Shown here one piece after another: positions 1 to 8,908 of a DNA stretch of 64,000 nt. The notes beneath the pieces are model-generated. The model was not told the DNA's origin, searched no databases, and was given only the letters and a program-made list of their open reading frames with translations. A program made the translations under genes and the position numbers. Position 1 is the first letter of the stretch. Each line of letters opens with the position of its first letter. Source of the stretch: CALGKJ01 sp049322695 (lineage in GTDB: Bacteria > Bacillota > Clostridia > Lutisporales > Lutisporaceae); NCBI GenBank assembly GCA_049322695.1, contig JBMORW010000057.1:62001-126000 (forward strand), given 5' to 3'.

Positions 1-372
1 AGACTCCGGTAATGAGACTTCAAATGTACCCTATTAAAGTCGCTTTAACAGCAAGCTGTTATGCTTAAATTTAACGGCTTCAGAAGTGGATTTGTACTCC
101 TACTGATGTTCAAGATTTTAGCTTATTTATACTCCCCCCTATAGAGGATTAGAGACTTTCCTTCTGAATATCCGTTAAAATGATGATGCATTAGTTAAGA
201 ATTAATTTCATATATATACCTCACTTTATAAAATCTATTTTTAGAATAAAACCTGTAGTGAAGGCAATCAAGGTAAAGTTTTTTTATAGCCATTCTTTCC
301 ACAGACATAGAAGACTGACCTCCAAGGAAGTGCTGCTCCGGCTGTCTGTACTGCTATTCAAATGTCGCAGCT
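1..372. other. Intergenic region at left edge, no gene seen
   Basis: This stretch is AT-rich and has stops in all frames at short intervals. I see no ribosome binding site followed by a usable reading frame, no tRNA and no repeat array. It lies downstream of the minus-strand serine hydrolase and may hold decayed sequence that I cannot identify. Confidence 0.5.
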
Positions 373-409
373 AAATAGAAGCAAAAACTTTATGCTTTTG
401 CTTCTATTT
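373..409 (-). terminator. Rho-independent terminator of the serine hydrolase gene
   Basis: A perfect 14-bp inverted repeat (373-386 and 396-409, arms AAATAGAAGCAAAA and its complement) surrounds a 9-nt loop. It overlaps the stop codon of the minus-strand gene that ends at 404. The A-rich arm gives a U-rich 3' side on the minus-strand transcript. Confidence 0.7.
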
Positions 410-1477
410 GGCATTCGATAATAATTGTTTGATCTTGCGTACTACTATTGAGGAAGTATCATTATCACTATTGCCCAATATAATTATTGCATAGTTTTCT
501 TGTGTGTTGCGTTCAAAATATGATCTATAGCCGTTAATGCCCCCTCCATGTGATGCTTCGTCTTTATGTATTATCCATCCATAGGCATATCCGCTTAAAT
601 ATGGAGTAAACATTTCTTTTATTGATTCATTTTTCAGCAATTTTTCTGTATACAATGCCTGGTTCCATTTGTACATGTCCTCCACCGTTGTCTGCACAGC
701 TCCGGCTGCATAAGCAAATGAAGGATCGACATAAATAGTCTCCACTGCCTGTGCTTGTGTTGATGTATAACCCTTGGCAACATTCTCAGCTGTATCCCAT
801 GAAAAATCAAATCCTGTATTATGCATTTCCAAAGGCTCAAAAATATGCTTTTTCATATATTCCTCATATTTCATCCCTGAAGCCTTCTCTATAATATAAC
901 CAAGTAAAAAATAACTTGAGTTGCAGTAATTGAACCTTTCTCCCGGCTTAAACTCCAAGGGCTTATCCTTGAATATGCTGATAATTTCCTCCGGTGTATG
1001 ATACTTACCTGACCCATTATCTTGAATATAATCTCTAATACCTGATGTATTTGTCAGTAGATTAAAAAGCTTTATTTTATCACCCTCAGGATAATCAGGA
1101 ATATATTTATCTACTGTATCTTGTACATTCAACAGCCCCCTCTCCTGCAGCAGCATTACAGCAGCAGCTGTAAACTGCTTGGTTATGGATCCTGCACTAA
1201 AAATAGTATCAGGTTTATTTGGAATACCTTTAAAATAATCTGCCATACCATAGCCTTTTCTTATCAGCACTTCGCCATCCTTTGCTATAAGCACTGAGGC
1301 ACTGAACTCATATTTTTTATCATGTTCATCCAACAACTCCTGCAGCTGAGTTTTTATTGTTATTTCCTCTGTAGTTTCCTTTTCTACTGTTTCAGCTTTT
1401 TCACTTGAACATCCTGAAAAGATAAAGCTCCATGCCAGTATAAAAGAAAGAAGTATAACTAATATGGGTCTCTTCAC
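404..1477 (-). CDS. Serine hydrolase lipoprotein, beta-lactamase class C / PBP4* family
   Basis: This is a secreted, membrane-anchored serine hydrolase of the class C beta-lactamase-like family (Pfam Beta-lactamase). The N-terminus has a hydrophobic segment ending in the lipobox FSGC with the lipidated Cys at residue 23. The family's active-site motifs are all present: SITK (SxxK, residues 97-100), YCN (YxN, 184-186) and HGGG (HxGG, 310-313). The length of 357 residues is normal. The start is GTG, placed 8-9 nt after a GAGGAG ribosome binding site. Family members act on peptidoglycan peptides, D-amino-acid peptides or esters; the substrate cannot be told from sequence, and true beta-lactamase activity is not implied. 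It stands alone with its own terminator. Confidence 0.85.
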   Translation of the reverse strand: MKRPILVILLSFILAWSFIFSGCSSEKAETVEKETTEEITIKTQLQELLDEHDKKYEFSASVLIAKDGEVLIRKGYGMADYFKGIPNKPDTIFSAGSITKQFTAAAVMLLQERGLLNVQDTVDKYIPDYPEGDKIKLFNLLTNTSGIRDYIQDNGSGKYHTPEEIISIFKDKPLEFKPGERFNYCNSSYFLLGYIIEKASGMKYEEYMKKHIFEPLEMHNTGFDFSWDTAENVAKGYTSTQAQAVETIYVDPSFAYAAGAVQTTVEDMYKWNQALYTEKLLKNESIKEMFTPYLSGYAYGWIIHKDEASHGGGINGYRSYFERNTQENYAIIILGNSDNDTSSIVVRKIKQLLSNAK

Positions 1478-1604
1478 ATCATCACTCCTCTCGTATAATA
1501 AGTTTATCTTAGCATTTATATCAATAAATCAATATCAATCGGCTTGTTAATGCCCATGATATAATTGACCTAGTGTCAATCAGGTAATAGTTCTTTCACT
1601 CCTT

Positions 1605-1832
1605 GTTGAACCTCGAATGGTTACTTCAAAAGTTAGTCTGTTCCCCTGAACCGGAAGTTAGCTTCAAACCAGCTGGCTGTTTGTTGGAGTTTATGTTCTG
1701 CCCCTTAGCAGTGGGGTTCGCATCAGATCATCTCCAACTGAATTCTTATATGCGAGGGTGTCGATGCTCCGTGTTTCATGGGTATTGCCAAGCTGATTGA
1801 ACACCAAGTATACAACGAAAGAAGGTGATAAA
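1605..1832 (+). ncRNA. Candidate bridge RNA / structured 5' end of the IS110 element
   Basis: The non-coding stretch before the transposase folds into nested stems. GTTGGAG (1683-1689) pairs with CTCCAAC (1732-1738) around an inner CCCC/GGGG stem (1701-1704 with 1713-1716). A small GTTC/GAAC hairpin lies near 1639-1650. IS110-family elements (for example IS621) are known to encode a bridge RNA in this position, with internal loops that pair to target and donor DNA. The position and stem-loop form fit, but assignment of loops to target or donor is not possible here. Exact RNA ends are unknown. Confidence 0.5.
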
Positions 1833-3065
1833 ATGAACCCACTTTACGTCGGTATTGATGTCAGCAGTCGTTCCAATGTTGTCTATCTCATGAGACCCGA
1901 TGGAACGAAACATAGCTGTTTTCCTGTTGCAAACAGTCTAGATGGTGCCAAGCAATTATCCAAAAGGATTGTATCTGCAATTACTTCAGAGTCCTTGACA
2001 GATGTCATCATTGGTCTAGAAGCTACTTCTGTCTACGGTGATAATCTCGTATGTTTTCTTAGAGAAGATGGAAATCTTACTCCATTTAACAAGAAGATTC
2101 ATGTTCTCAATCCCAAGCAGGTGAAAAAATTCAAGGACGCTTATCCAGACCTGCCTAAGAATGATTACGTGGATGCTTACATCATTGCAGATGCCCTGCG
2201 CTTTGGAAGAATCAACAATGAGGTATATATGGACGATTACCGTTACAAGGCTTTACAAAACCTTACACGTGCTCGCTTCTTCGCTGTTCAAAACCAAACC
2301 AAGGAAAAACAGCGTTTCCTCAACTATTTATTTATGAAGTATTCTTCTTTGGCACAGGAGAAAGTATTTTCAAATACTTTCAGCACCACTGCCTTAGCTA
2401 TCTACGAAGAGTTTGATTCCGCAGACGAGCTAGCCTACATGGACATCAACAAATTAACTGATTTCATTAAGGAAAAAGGAAAGAACCGTTTCCCTAATCC
2501 TGATGAAGTTGCAAAGTCCATTCAGGCGGCTGCCAGAGGTTCCTACCGTCTACCTAAAACAGTAAATGACTCTGTCAACCAGGTGCTATCTATATCCATA
2601 AGCTCCATAAGAGCGTTGGATGCACAGATTAAAGCTTTTGATAAAGCTATCGCTGACCAGATAGAACTTATTCCTAATACACTTACATCTATTAAAGGAA
2701 TTGGTCCTGTTTACTCAGCTGGGATCATTGCTGAAATTGGAGATATTAATCGTTTCTCCAATCAGGCTGCTCTTGCCAAACATGCTGGTCTGGCATGGAA
2801 TCAATATCAGTCTGGTGACTTTGAGTCTCAGAATACTCGACTGATAAAATCCGGCAACCGATTTTTAAAATACTACTTGTGTGAAGCTGCATTATCTCTT
2901 GTGAGATGCGACTCAGAGTATAAACGCTTCTACAACCTCAAATACAAAGAGGTTAACAAGTATCAGCACAAACGTGCACTCGCTTTAACTGCTCGTAAAT
3001 TTGTGCGGTTAGTCTTTCTACTGCTGAAAGACAATCGATTATATATTCCGCCAGAAGCTCGCTAG
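1833..3065 (+). CDS. IS110-family transposase (DEDD recombinase)
   Basis: This is the recombinase of the IS110 element. The N-terminal RuvC-like DEDD domain starts with VGIDVSS (first acidic residue D9), has the second at GLEATS and the last pair around NDYVDAYIIADAL. The C-terminal Transposase_20 domain carries the helix-hairpin-helix-like stretch IKGIGPVYSAGIIAEIGD and the conserved SGNRFLKYYL region with the likely catalytic Ser. The length of 410 residues is complete. The start at 1833 is chosen because GAAGGTG lies 7 nt upstream and the protein begins directly with the conserved domain; the frame is open further upstream but inside the RNA-coding end. No frameshift is seen, so the element may be active. 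Confidence 0.92.
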   Translation: MNPLYVGIDVSSRSNVVYLMRPDGTKHSCFPVANSLDGAKQLSKRIVSAITSESLTDVIIGLEATSVYGDNLVCFLREDGNLTPFNKKIHVLNPKQVKKFKDAYPDLPKNDYVDAYIIADALRFGRINNEVYMDDYRYKALQNLTRARFFAVQNQTKEKQRFLNYLFMKYSSLAQEKVFSNTFSTTALAIYEEFDSADELAYMDINKLTDFIKEKGKNRFPNPDEVAKSIQAAARGSYRLPKTVNDSVNQVLSISISSIRALDAQIKAFDKAIADQIELIPNTLTSIKGIGPVYSAGIIAEIGDINRFSNQAALAKHAGLAWNQYQSGDFESQNTRLIKSGNRFLKYYLCEAALSLVRCDSEYKRFYNLKYKEVNKYQHKRALALTARKFVRLVFLLLKDNRLYIPPEAR

Positions 3066-3083
3066 TTTCTGGCAAGAACTACG

Positions 3084-3133
3084 CCCTGTTTTTTAAAACA
3101 TAGTAGACAGGGTTTAGGTGGGTGTTTTTTGTC
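3084..3133 (+). terminator. Hairpin at the right end of the IS110 element
   Basis: CCCTGT and ACAGGG form a stem around an AT-rich loop just after the transposase stop, followed by a T-rich run (GTGTTTTTTG). It may stop transcription of the transposase or be part of the right-end recombination site. Confidence 0.45.
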
Positions 3134-3307
3134 TTTATGAAAGTAATGAAAATATCCTATTATTTCTTATCTGCATTACTTGACATCACACCGCTGGACT
3201 AAAATTATTTAGTATATTCTGATTTTTCGAAATACTAATGTAATTCTAGCTCATAAATGTGTAATAAGTATGAATAATTATAGAAAATTTTGTGTATTTT
3301 TACAGCG
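3134..3307. other. Gap between IS element and his operon, nothing clear
   Basis: This AT-rich gap lies downstream of hisIE on the minus strand. I found no convincing terminator hairpin for the his operon here and no reading frame with a ribosome binding site. Confidence 0.4.
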
Positions 3308-3922
3308 CTATTTGTACCTTTTATAAAGCTCCGCAGCAAGCTCATTATAGGTTATCTTCTGTTTATGCATCAGTACTGTAAGATGATAAAGCAAGTCAGC
3401 CATTTCATATACTGCTTCATCCTTACTGTCATTCTTAGCAGCAATAATAACCTCCGAGCATTCCTCGCCCAGCTTTTTCAATATTTTGTCCGTTCCTTTA
3501 TCAAGAAGATAATTGGTGTATGACTCCTCTACGGGATTCTGGGCTCTATCGTCAATGCACTCATATAGCTTTGTCAGCATCAGTCCAATATTAGGAGTTG
3601 TGCACTCCCCTTTAATACTATTGAAGAAGCAGCTCCTGCTGCCTGTATGGCAGGCGACGCCTATTTGTCTGACCTTAATAAGTATGCTGTCACCATCACA
3701 ATCATAGCTGATGCTTACAACCACTTGATAGCTGCCTGAGGTTGCACCCTTATTCCAAAGCTCCCTGCGGCTCCTGCTGTAGAACCATGTAGCTCCCGTC
3801 TCCATAGTTTTTTTCAGACTCTCGGCATTCATATATGCCAGCATGAGAACCTCGCCGCTTTCATTGTCCTGTACAATGGCCGGTATCAGTCCTTTTTCAT
3901 CAAATTTAAGATTATTCATCAT
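3308..3922 (-). CDS. hisIE: Bifunctional phosphoribosyl-AMP cyclohydrolase / phosphoribosyl-ATP pyrophosphatase
   Basis: It catalyses steps 2 and 3 of histidine synthesis: hydrolysis of PR-ATP to PR-AMP, then ring opening of PR-AMP. The N-terminal HisI domain covers residues 5-115, with metal-binding Cys and Asp in DCDGDSILIKVRQIG and the CHTGSRSCF motif. The C-terminal HisE domain covers about 115-204, with the LGEECSEVIIAAKN motif. The fusion of the two activities is common. I choose the ATG at 3922 because GGGAG sits 5 nt upstream; an in-frame GTG lies two codons earlier, inside that site. It is the last gene of the his operon, 11 nt after hisF. Confidence 0.93.
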   Translation of the reverse strand: MMNNLKFDEKGLIPAIVQDNESGEVLMLAYMNAESLKKTMETGATWFYSRSRRELWNKGATSGSYQVVVSISYDCDGDSILIKVRQIGVACHTGSRSCFFNSIKGECTTPNIGLMLTKLYECIDDRAQNPVEESYTNYLLDKGTDKILKKLGEECSEVIIAAKNDSKDEAVYEMADLLYHLTVLMHKQKITYNELAAELYKRYK

Positions 3923-3933
3923 ATTCACTCCCG

Positions 3934-4698
3934 CTACCGGATTCTCACAGGTATACCTCTTTTATGAAGCATTTCCTTGAGAGCTCCTATTTCGACTTCT
4001 CCATAATGGAAAAGCGATGCTGCCAATGCCGCGTCTGCTCCTCCCTTACACAATACTTCTCCAAAATCCTCCATACTGCCTGCACCACCTGAAGCAATGA
4101 CCGGAACAGTAGCATTTCTTGATACTGTACTTGTAAGTGAGATATCATAGCCGGCTCTGGTTCCATCCCTGTCTATACTCGTTAGCAGAAGCTCTCCTGC
4201 CCCAAGCCTTTCTGCCTGAAGACACCAAGCTGCTGCATCCATACCTGTATTTACTCTACCCCCATTGGTATAAACCTCCCATATAGCCCTGGAGGGATTC
4301 CATTTGGCATCTACAGCCACAACTACACACTGGCAGCCGTAGCGTGCCGCAGCCTCGCTAATTAGCTCCGGCCTTTTTATTGCGGCAGAGTTGATGGAAA
4401 CCTTGTCAGCACCGGCATTAAGCAGGACATATATGTCTTCCAGACTACTTATTCCACCGCCTACAGTCAACGGTATAAATACATTTTCAGCTGTTTTCCT
4501 TACAATATCTGCAATGGTTTTTCTTTTTTCCCAGGTTGCACTTATGTCCAGAAATACTATTTCATCTGCTCCGGACCGGTCATAACAACAGGCTGCCTCT
4601 ACAGGATCACCTGCATCTGACAAAGAACAAAAGTTTACACCCTTTACCACCCTGCCTTCACTTACATCAAGGCAAGGAATAATGCGCTTGCAAAGCAT
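3934..4698 (-). CDS. hisF: Imidazole glycerol phosphate synthase cyclase subunit
   Basis: HisF forms IGP and AICAR from PRFAR using ammonia channelled from HisH. It is a (beta/alpha)8 barrel of the usual 254-residue length. The catalytic Asp in CLDVSEGRVVKG (residue 11) and the second Asp in AVDAKW are present, as are the phosphate-binding GGGI and ASGGAG loops. The ATG follows GGAGGGGT closely. It lies 10 nt downstream of hisA. One gap to note is that the AICAR product links this operon to purine synthesis. Confidence 0.95.
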   Translation of the reverse strand: MLCKRIIPCLDVSEGRVVKGVNFCSLSDAGDPVEAACCYDRSGADEIVFLDISATWEKRKTIADIVRKTAENVFIPLTVGGGISSLEDIYVLLNAGADKVSINSAAIKRPELISEAAARYGCQCVVVAVDAKWNPSRAIWEVYTNGGRVNTGMDAAAWCLQAERLGAGELLLTSIDRDGTRAGYDISLTSTVSRNATVPVIASGGAGSMEDFGEVLCKGGADAALAASLFHYGEVEIGALKEMLHKRGIPVRIR

Positions 4699-4708
4699 AT
4701 TACCCCTC

Positions 4709-5416
4709 CTAAACGGCCAGAGCCTCTTCCAGCTTGATATTTCCGTTATACAGAGCCTTGCCGATAATTGCCCCCTCTACACCTATGGTTTTTAATCTTT
4801 CCAGATCCTCCAATGTTGTAATACCGCCTGAAGCTGTTACACGGATCAGCTCAATGCTGCACATTTTATCTATGCCCGAAAAATCAGGTCCCTTCAGCAT
4901 ACCATCCTTGGATATATCGGTATATACTATATTGCGTATTCCTTTTTCAACCATTTTTCTAGCAAAATTGAAAGCACTTACCTCACTAAGGTTAACCCAG
5001 CCGTTGGTTGCCACTAAGCCGTTTCTCGCATCAATGCTGACTACTGCCTGCTCTCTGAAGTCAGTTATGCATTTCTGCAGGAAATCCTCATCCATAACAG
5101 CTCCTGTGCCAATAACAGCCTTAGCTGCCCCAATATCGAGAACAGCTTTGATATCCTCTGCACTTCTGAGTCCACCTCCAACCTGCACCGGTATTCCCAC
5201 TTCCCTGATGATGTCACCAATAAGCTTCAGGTTCTTGGACTTGCCCGCAAAAGCACCGTCTAAATCTATAACATGTAGCTGCTTTGCTCCCTTTTCCTTC
5301 CAATATAATGCCGCCTCGATTGGATTCTCATTATAAACAGTTGCCTTACCTTTGTCTCCTTCCTTCAGTCGTACGCATTTTCCATTCATGATATCAACAG
5401 CCGGATAAATTTTCAT
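4709..5416 (-). CDS. hisA: ProFAR isomerase
   Basis: HisA isomerises ProFAR to PRFAR, an Amadori rearrangement. It is a (beta/alpha)8 barrel paralogous to HisF, 235 residues. The catalytic Asp lies in YPAVDIMNGKCVRL and the second in VYTDISKDGML; the phosphate loops GGGLRS and ASGGI are intact. The start overlaps the hisH stop by 4 nt, which implies translational coupling. There is no sign of the trp-linked PriA dual function, but I cannot exclude it. Confidence 0.95.
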   Translation of the reverse strand: MKIYPAVDIMNGKCVRLKEGDKGKATVYNENPIEAALYWKEKGAKQLHVIDLDGAFAGKSKNLKLIGDIIREVGIPVQVGGGLRSAEDIKAVLDIGAAKAVIGTGAVMDEDFLQKCITDFREQAVVSIDARNGLVATNGWVNLSEVSAFNFARKMVEKGIRNIVYTDISKDGMLKGPDFSGIDKMCSIELIRVTASGGITTLEDLERLKTIGVEGAIIGKALYNGNIKLEEALAV

Positions 5417-6024
5417 ATCAACATCTCCTTAAAATTCATAATCATCTTTTTTCCTACCTCACCGCTTTTTTCAGGGTGAAACTGGGCTCCGTAAATATTT
5501 TCTTTACATATAACGGCAGGAATCCTTACACCATAGTCGGTTGTGGCAGTTACATTTTCTTCAGGGACACCCTCCGCATAGTAGGAATGGGTATAATATA
5601 CATACTGCTGCACTGAAATGCCCTTCAGAAGTCCGGATTCGCTAAAGCCTTCGATACTGTTCCAGCCTGTATGAGGGACCTTGACTGTCGAAGGCAAACG
5701 CTTCACCATCCCCCTTACCAATCCAAGTCCCTTGTACTCACCACCCTCACAGCTGCCTTCAAACAGCAGCTGCATACCCAAGCAAATTCCAAGCACAGGC
5801 TTGCCTGAAGCTGCGAACATACGTATTGTGCTATCCAGCTTCCTCCTAAAAACTGCTTCAGAAGCATCCTTATAAGCACCGACACCCGGCAGTATTATTC
5901 CTCTGCACCTGAGTATTTCAGCTTCATCACTGCTGTATACCCAACTGATATCCAGATATTCCAGCAGCTTTTGAATACTGTATATATTGCCTACTCCATA
6001 ATCTATAATAGCTACTCTTTTCAT
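5413..6024 (-). CDS. hisH: Imidazole glycerol phosphate synthase glutaminase subunit
   Basis: HisH is the class I glutamine amidotransferase that feeds ammonia to HisF. The catalytic triad is visible: Cys in LGICLGMQLLFEGS (near residue 80), and His and Glu in GAQFHPEKSG near the C-terminus. The oxyanion region GVGA follows the family pattern. Length is 203 residues, as usual. It overlaps hisA and hisB by 4 nt on each side, so these three genes are tightly coupled. Confidence 0.95.
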   Translation of the reverse strand: MKRVAIIDYGVGNIYSIQKLLEYLDISWVYSSDEAEILRCRGIILPGVGAYKDASEAVFRRKLDSTIRMFAASGKPVLGICLGMQLLFEGSCEGGEYKGLGLVRGMVKRLPSTVKVPHTGWNSIEGFSESGLLKGISVQQYVYYTHSYYAEGVPEENVTATTDYGVRIPAVICKENIYGAQFHPEKSGEVGKKMIMNFKEMLI

Positions 6025-6626
6025 ATCAGACTTCCTTTCGTTGACAGCACTCCTTCAGTATTTTCTTTTAGCTTTACTGCCTGTCTTAAGGCATGTGCTG
6101 CCGACTTGAAAATGCATTCAATCATGTGATGCGTATTTTTTCCGTAAAGCATATTGATATGGAGGGTTACAAATGCATTACTGCAAAATGCATGAAAGAA
6201 CTCTTCCACCAGCTCAGTATCCATATCCCCTGCCTTGACAGCAGGAAAACCTGCATTAAAAACCAGTCTCGGCCTGCCGCATATATCCGCTGCAGCGCTG
6301 CATAGGCTTTCATCCATAGGTATCAATGCACTGCCATATCTCTCTATGCCAGCTCCCTCTCCTACAGAGCCGCGGAATGCCTTTCCTAGCACAATACCTG
6401 TGTCTTCTATGATATGGTGGCAGTCTATGTGCGTATCTCCCACAGCTTCAAGCTCCAAATCAAAGCTGCCATGCTTTGCGAGCTGCTCCAGCATATGATT
6501 GAAAAATGGAACTCCTGTCTCTATATTATAATTTCCTGCACCATCCAGCCTAAGCTTGAGGTCGATATTCGTTTCTGACGTCCTTCTCCTGATACATGCT
6601 TCTCTTTTCATATTTTCATTTGCCAT
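6021..6626 (-). CDS. hisB: Imidazoleglycerol-phosphate dehydratase
   Basis: HisB removes water from IGP to give imidazole acetol phosphate. It is the single-function dehydratase without the N-terminal phosphatase found in enterobacteria. The metal-binding motifs HMLEQLAKHG, DTHIDCHHIIEDTGIVLGKA and a C-terminal HHMIE are present. The ATG at 6626 is selected because GGAGG lies 8 nt upstream; it overlaps the end of hisC by 11 nt. Histidinol-phosphate phosphatase is not encoded in this operon and must lie elsewhere. Confidence 0.93.
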   Translation of the reverse strand: MANENMKREACIRRRTSETNIDLKLRLDGAGNYNIETGVPFFNHMLEQLAKHGSFDLELEAVGDTHIDCHHIIEDTGIVLGKAFRGSVGEGAGIERYGSALIPMDESLCSAAADICGRPRLVFNAGFPAVKAGDMDTELVEEFFHAFCSNAFVTLHINMLYGKNTHHMIECIFKSAAHALRQAVKLKENTEGVLSTKGSLI

Positions 6627-7626
6627 ATGCAATAGCCTCCATAATCTCTATAATCCTAGAATTATCTTCGCTTCTTCCCACTGCTATTCTCAAGCAGTCC
6701 GACAGCTCAGGCTCCCTGAAGCGTCTTATCCTTATACCTTCTGCAAGCAGCGCCTGCTCTATTTCAGAGCAATATGAAGATTGAAGCAGCAGAAAGTTTG
6801 TGTAGGATTTGAATACCATTATTCCGTCTATAAGCTTTATTCGATTGTACATATAATCCCTATCTCCGCATATGCTGCTTACAGTTTTTTGTACTTTGTC
6901 ATAATTCTTCAATACTGCAACTGCTGCAGCCTGCGAGAATGCATTGAGATTATAAGGTGATCTTACCCTCTCCAGCTGCTCAGTCAGCCCACTGCTTCCC
7001 AGAATATAGCCTATCCTCAGTCCCGCCAGTCCCATTGCTTTTGAAAAGGTTCTGGTTATCAATAGCTTCTTATTCCGTTCCAAAAGTGGTACAGCAGTAA
7101 CTTTAGAAAACTCGTAATATGCTTCATCAATGACCGTTATACCTTTAAAGCCCTTAAGAAGGCTTTCCAGCTGCGTCATACTTAACAGCCCTCCACTGGG
7201 ATTATTAGGATTGCAGATAATCTGAAGCTTCGGCTTATGCTCATCCCTGAAATTGATAAAACCGTCTATATCGAGATTGAAATCTCCACCTGTACTGTAT
7301 TCCAGCATCAATGCCCCTTCCTTCAGAGCATACTGCCGATACATAGAGAAGGTAGGTACAAAGGTGAGCACTCTGTCGCCTCTTGATACAAAGGTCTGCA
7401 TGATGAGCATCAGCAGCTCGTCGGAGCCATTACCCGTTACTATGCATTCCGGCTCAATGCCTGCATAGCTGGCAATAGCCTTTCTTAGTTCACAGCTGCT
7501 TCCATCCGGATATTCGTTGGTTTTGATGCTTCGCCACACTGTATTAAGCTCCTCAGACAGAAGCTCTGCTATATCATAGGGATTCTGATTTAAATCCAGC
7601 CTTTTCACTGCTTTTCTGTTATCCAT
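6616..7626 (-). CDS. hisC: Histidinol-phosphate aminotransferase
   Basis: HisC transfers an amino group from glutamate to imidazole acetol phosphate. It is a fold-type I PLP enzyme of 336 residues, slightly shorter than most. The Schiff-base Lys is in TRTFSKAMGLAGLRIGY, the PLP ring-stacking and Asn region in NPNNPSGG, and the Asp in VIDEAY. It overlaps hisD by 8 nt at its 5' end and hisB at its 3' end. Confidence 0.93.
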   Translation of the reverse strand: MDNRKAVKRLDLNQNPYDIAELLSEELNTVWRSIKTNEYPDGSSCELRKAIASYAGIEPECIVTGNGSDELLMLIMQTFVSRGDRVLTFVPTFSMYRQYALKEGALMLEYSTGGDFNLDIDGFINFRDEHKPKLQIICNPNNPSGGLLSMTQLESLLKGFKGITVIDEAYYEFSKVTAVPLLERNKKLLITRTFSKAMGLAGLRIGYILGSSGLTEQLERVRSPYNLNAFSQAAAVAVLKNYDKVQKTVSSICGDRDYMYNRIKLIDGIMVFKSYTNFLLLQSSYCSEIEQALLAEGIRIRRFREPELSDCLRIAVGRSEDNSRIIEIMEAIAYGK

Positions 7627-8908
7627 CCTTCTGAAGCCTCGCTTTCATAGCATTGGCATGCGCTGTTAAGCCTTCTTTTTCAGCCAGTAATATTGCAGCA
7701 GGCGCAAAATTGATAAAATCCTCTCTTGAGTAACGTATCAGGCTGGTTGTCTTCAGAAAATCCTTTACCGATAAGGGTGAGTAAAATCTTGCAGTACCAC
7801 TTGTTGGAAGTACATGGTTGGGACCTGCAATATAATCCCCAATAGGCTCTGTTGAAAACTGCCCTACAAAAATTGCACCTGCATTGCGAAGCTTATTTAA
7901 GACAGGCTCAGGCTCTGCCAGCAGCAGCTCAAGATGTTCTGGAGCAATATTGTTTGCAAGCTCTGCTGCCTCCATAAGACTATCTGCTACTATGATACTG
8001 GAATTATTTTCGATTGCTGCTGTAGCAATACTGCATCTTTCGAGCTTTACAAGCTGTTTTTCCAGCTCAGAAGCTACTTTCTTCGCAAAAGCGTAAGAAT
8101 CTGTAATCAATATACATTTTGCCTGCTCATCATGCTCTGCCTGTGAAAGCATATCAGCTGCAGCGTATTCAGGATCAGCATATCTGTCCGCAATAATCAG
8201 TACTTCACTGGGACCTGCAATCATATCTATATCAACCAGTCCGTATACTTCCTTTTTAGCTGCGGCTACATAGATATTACCCGGACCTACTATTTTATCA
8301 GCCTGCTCTATGGTTTCTGTCCCCAAGGCTGCAGCAGCTACTGCCTGTGCCCCGCCCACACGGTAAACCTTGTCTATTCCCAGCTGCCTTGCTGCTTCTG
8401 CCACATACTTGTTGACCTTTCCTTCGCTATCTGGAGGAGTGAAAAGCGTGATATCCTTCACCCCTGCAATTTGAGCCGGAATTACATTCATAATAACCGA
8501 TGAGGGATAAGCCGCCTTTCCTCCGGGAACATACACTGCGACCTTTTCCAGGGGGGTTATAATATTTCCAAGTACGCTTCCTCTTGCTGTAGTGATGCTC
8601 CATCCCGTCTCATACTGATGCTTGTGAAAATGCCGTATATTGGCTATGGCTGTTTTGACGGCATCTGAGAATTCTGCTTCAACCTCACTGCAAGCTTCCT
8701 CAAGCTCAGCCTTACTTACTGTGAGATTCATTTCCCGAGGAAGTCTGTCGTAAAGCTCAGAATACATCCTTACGGCACTGTCTCCATTCTCTTCTACAGC
8801 TGAAATAATCTCTCTGACAGTATCAGTAACAGTTTTGGGAAAAAGCCTGTATCCCTTGTGAGTGTTTATATCACATGTTTTTCCGTATGTATGGATTATT
8901 CTTATCAA
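7619..8908 (-). CDS. hisD: Histidinol dehydrogenase
   Basis: HisD carries out the last two oxidations, histidinol to histidine, using NAD and zinc. Length is 429 residues. The signature IDMIAGPSEVLIIAD and the zinc and catalytic residues in QAEHDEQA, IAPEHLEL and GPNHVLPT are present. The start is TTG at 8908, 7 nt after GGAGGTG; no better ATG exists because the family's conserved N-terminus begins here. It follows hisG directly. Confidence 0.95.
   Translation of the reverse strand: MIRIIHTYGKTCDINTHKGYRLFPKTVTDTVREIISAVEENGDSAVRMYSELYDRLPREMNLTVSKAELEEACSEVEAEFSDAVKTAIANIRHFHKHQYETGWSITTARGSVLGNIITPLEKVAVYVPGGKAAYPSSVIMNVIPAQIAGVKDITLFTPPDSEGKVNKYVAEAARQLGIDKVYRVGGAQAVAAAALGTETIEQADKIVGPGNIYVAAAKKEVYGLVDIDMIAGPSEVLIIADRYADPEYAAADMLSQAEHDEQAKCILITDSYAFAKKVASELEKQLVKLERCSIATAAIENNSSIIVADSLMEAAELANNIAPEHLELLLAEPEPVLNKLRNAGAIFVGQFSTEPIGDYIAGPNHVLPTSGTARFYSPLSVKDFLKTTSLIRYSREDFINFAPAAILLAEKEGLTAHANAMKARLQKDG

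Larger units (their letters stand above)
1560..3134 (+). mobile_element. IS110-family insertion sequence (ends approximate)
   Basis: The element has a single DEDD transposase gene preceded by about 230-270 nt of structured non-coding DNA, the usual IS110 layout. IS110 elements lack clear terminal inverted repeats and do not make classic target duplications, so I cannot fix the ends. The left end lies between about 1545 and 1600 and the right end soon after the hairpin at 3084-3133. It sits between the serine hydrolase gene and the 3' end of the his operon, and no flanking gene appears interrupted. Confidence 0.75.

Noticed and set aside
404..1477. Class C beta-lactamase resistance gene
   Set aside because: The motifs fit the broad serine hydrolase/PBP4* family; nothing marks it as a true AmpC enzyme and it is outside the BlaI operon.
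1603..1800. Plus-strand ORF of 65 codons before the transposase
   Set aside because: It lies in the structured non-coding end of the IS110 element, has no ribosome binding site and reads as low-quality protein.
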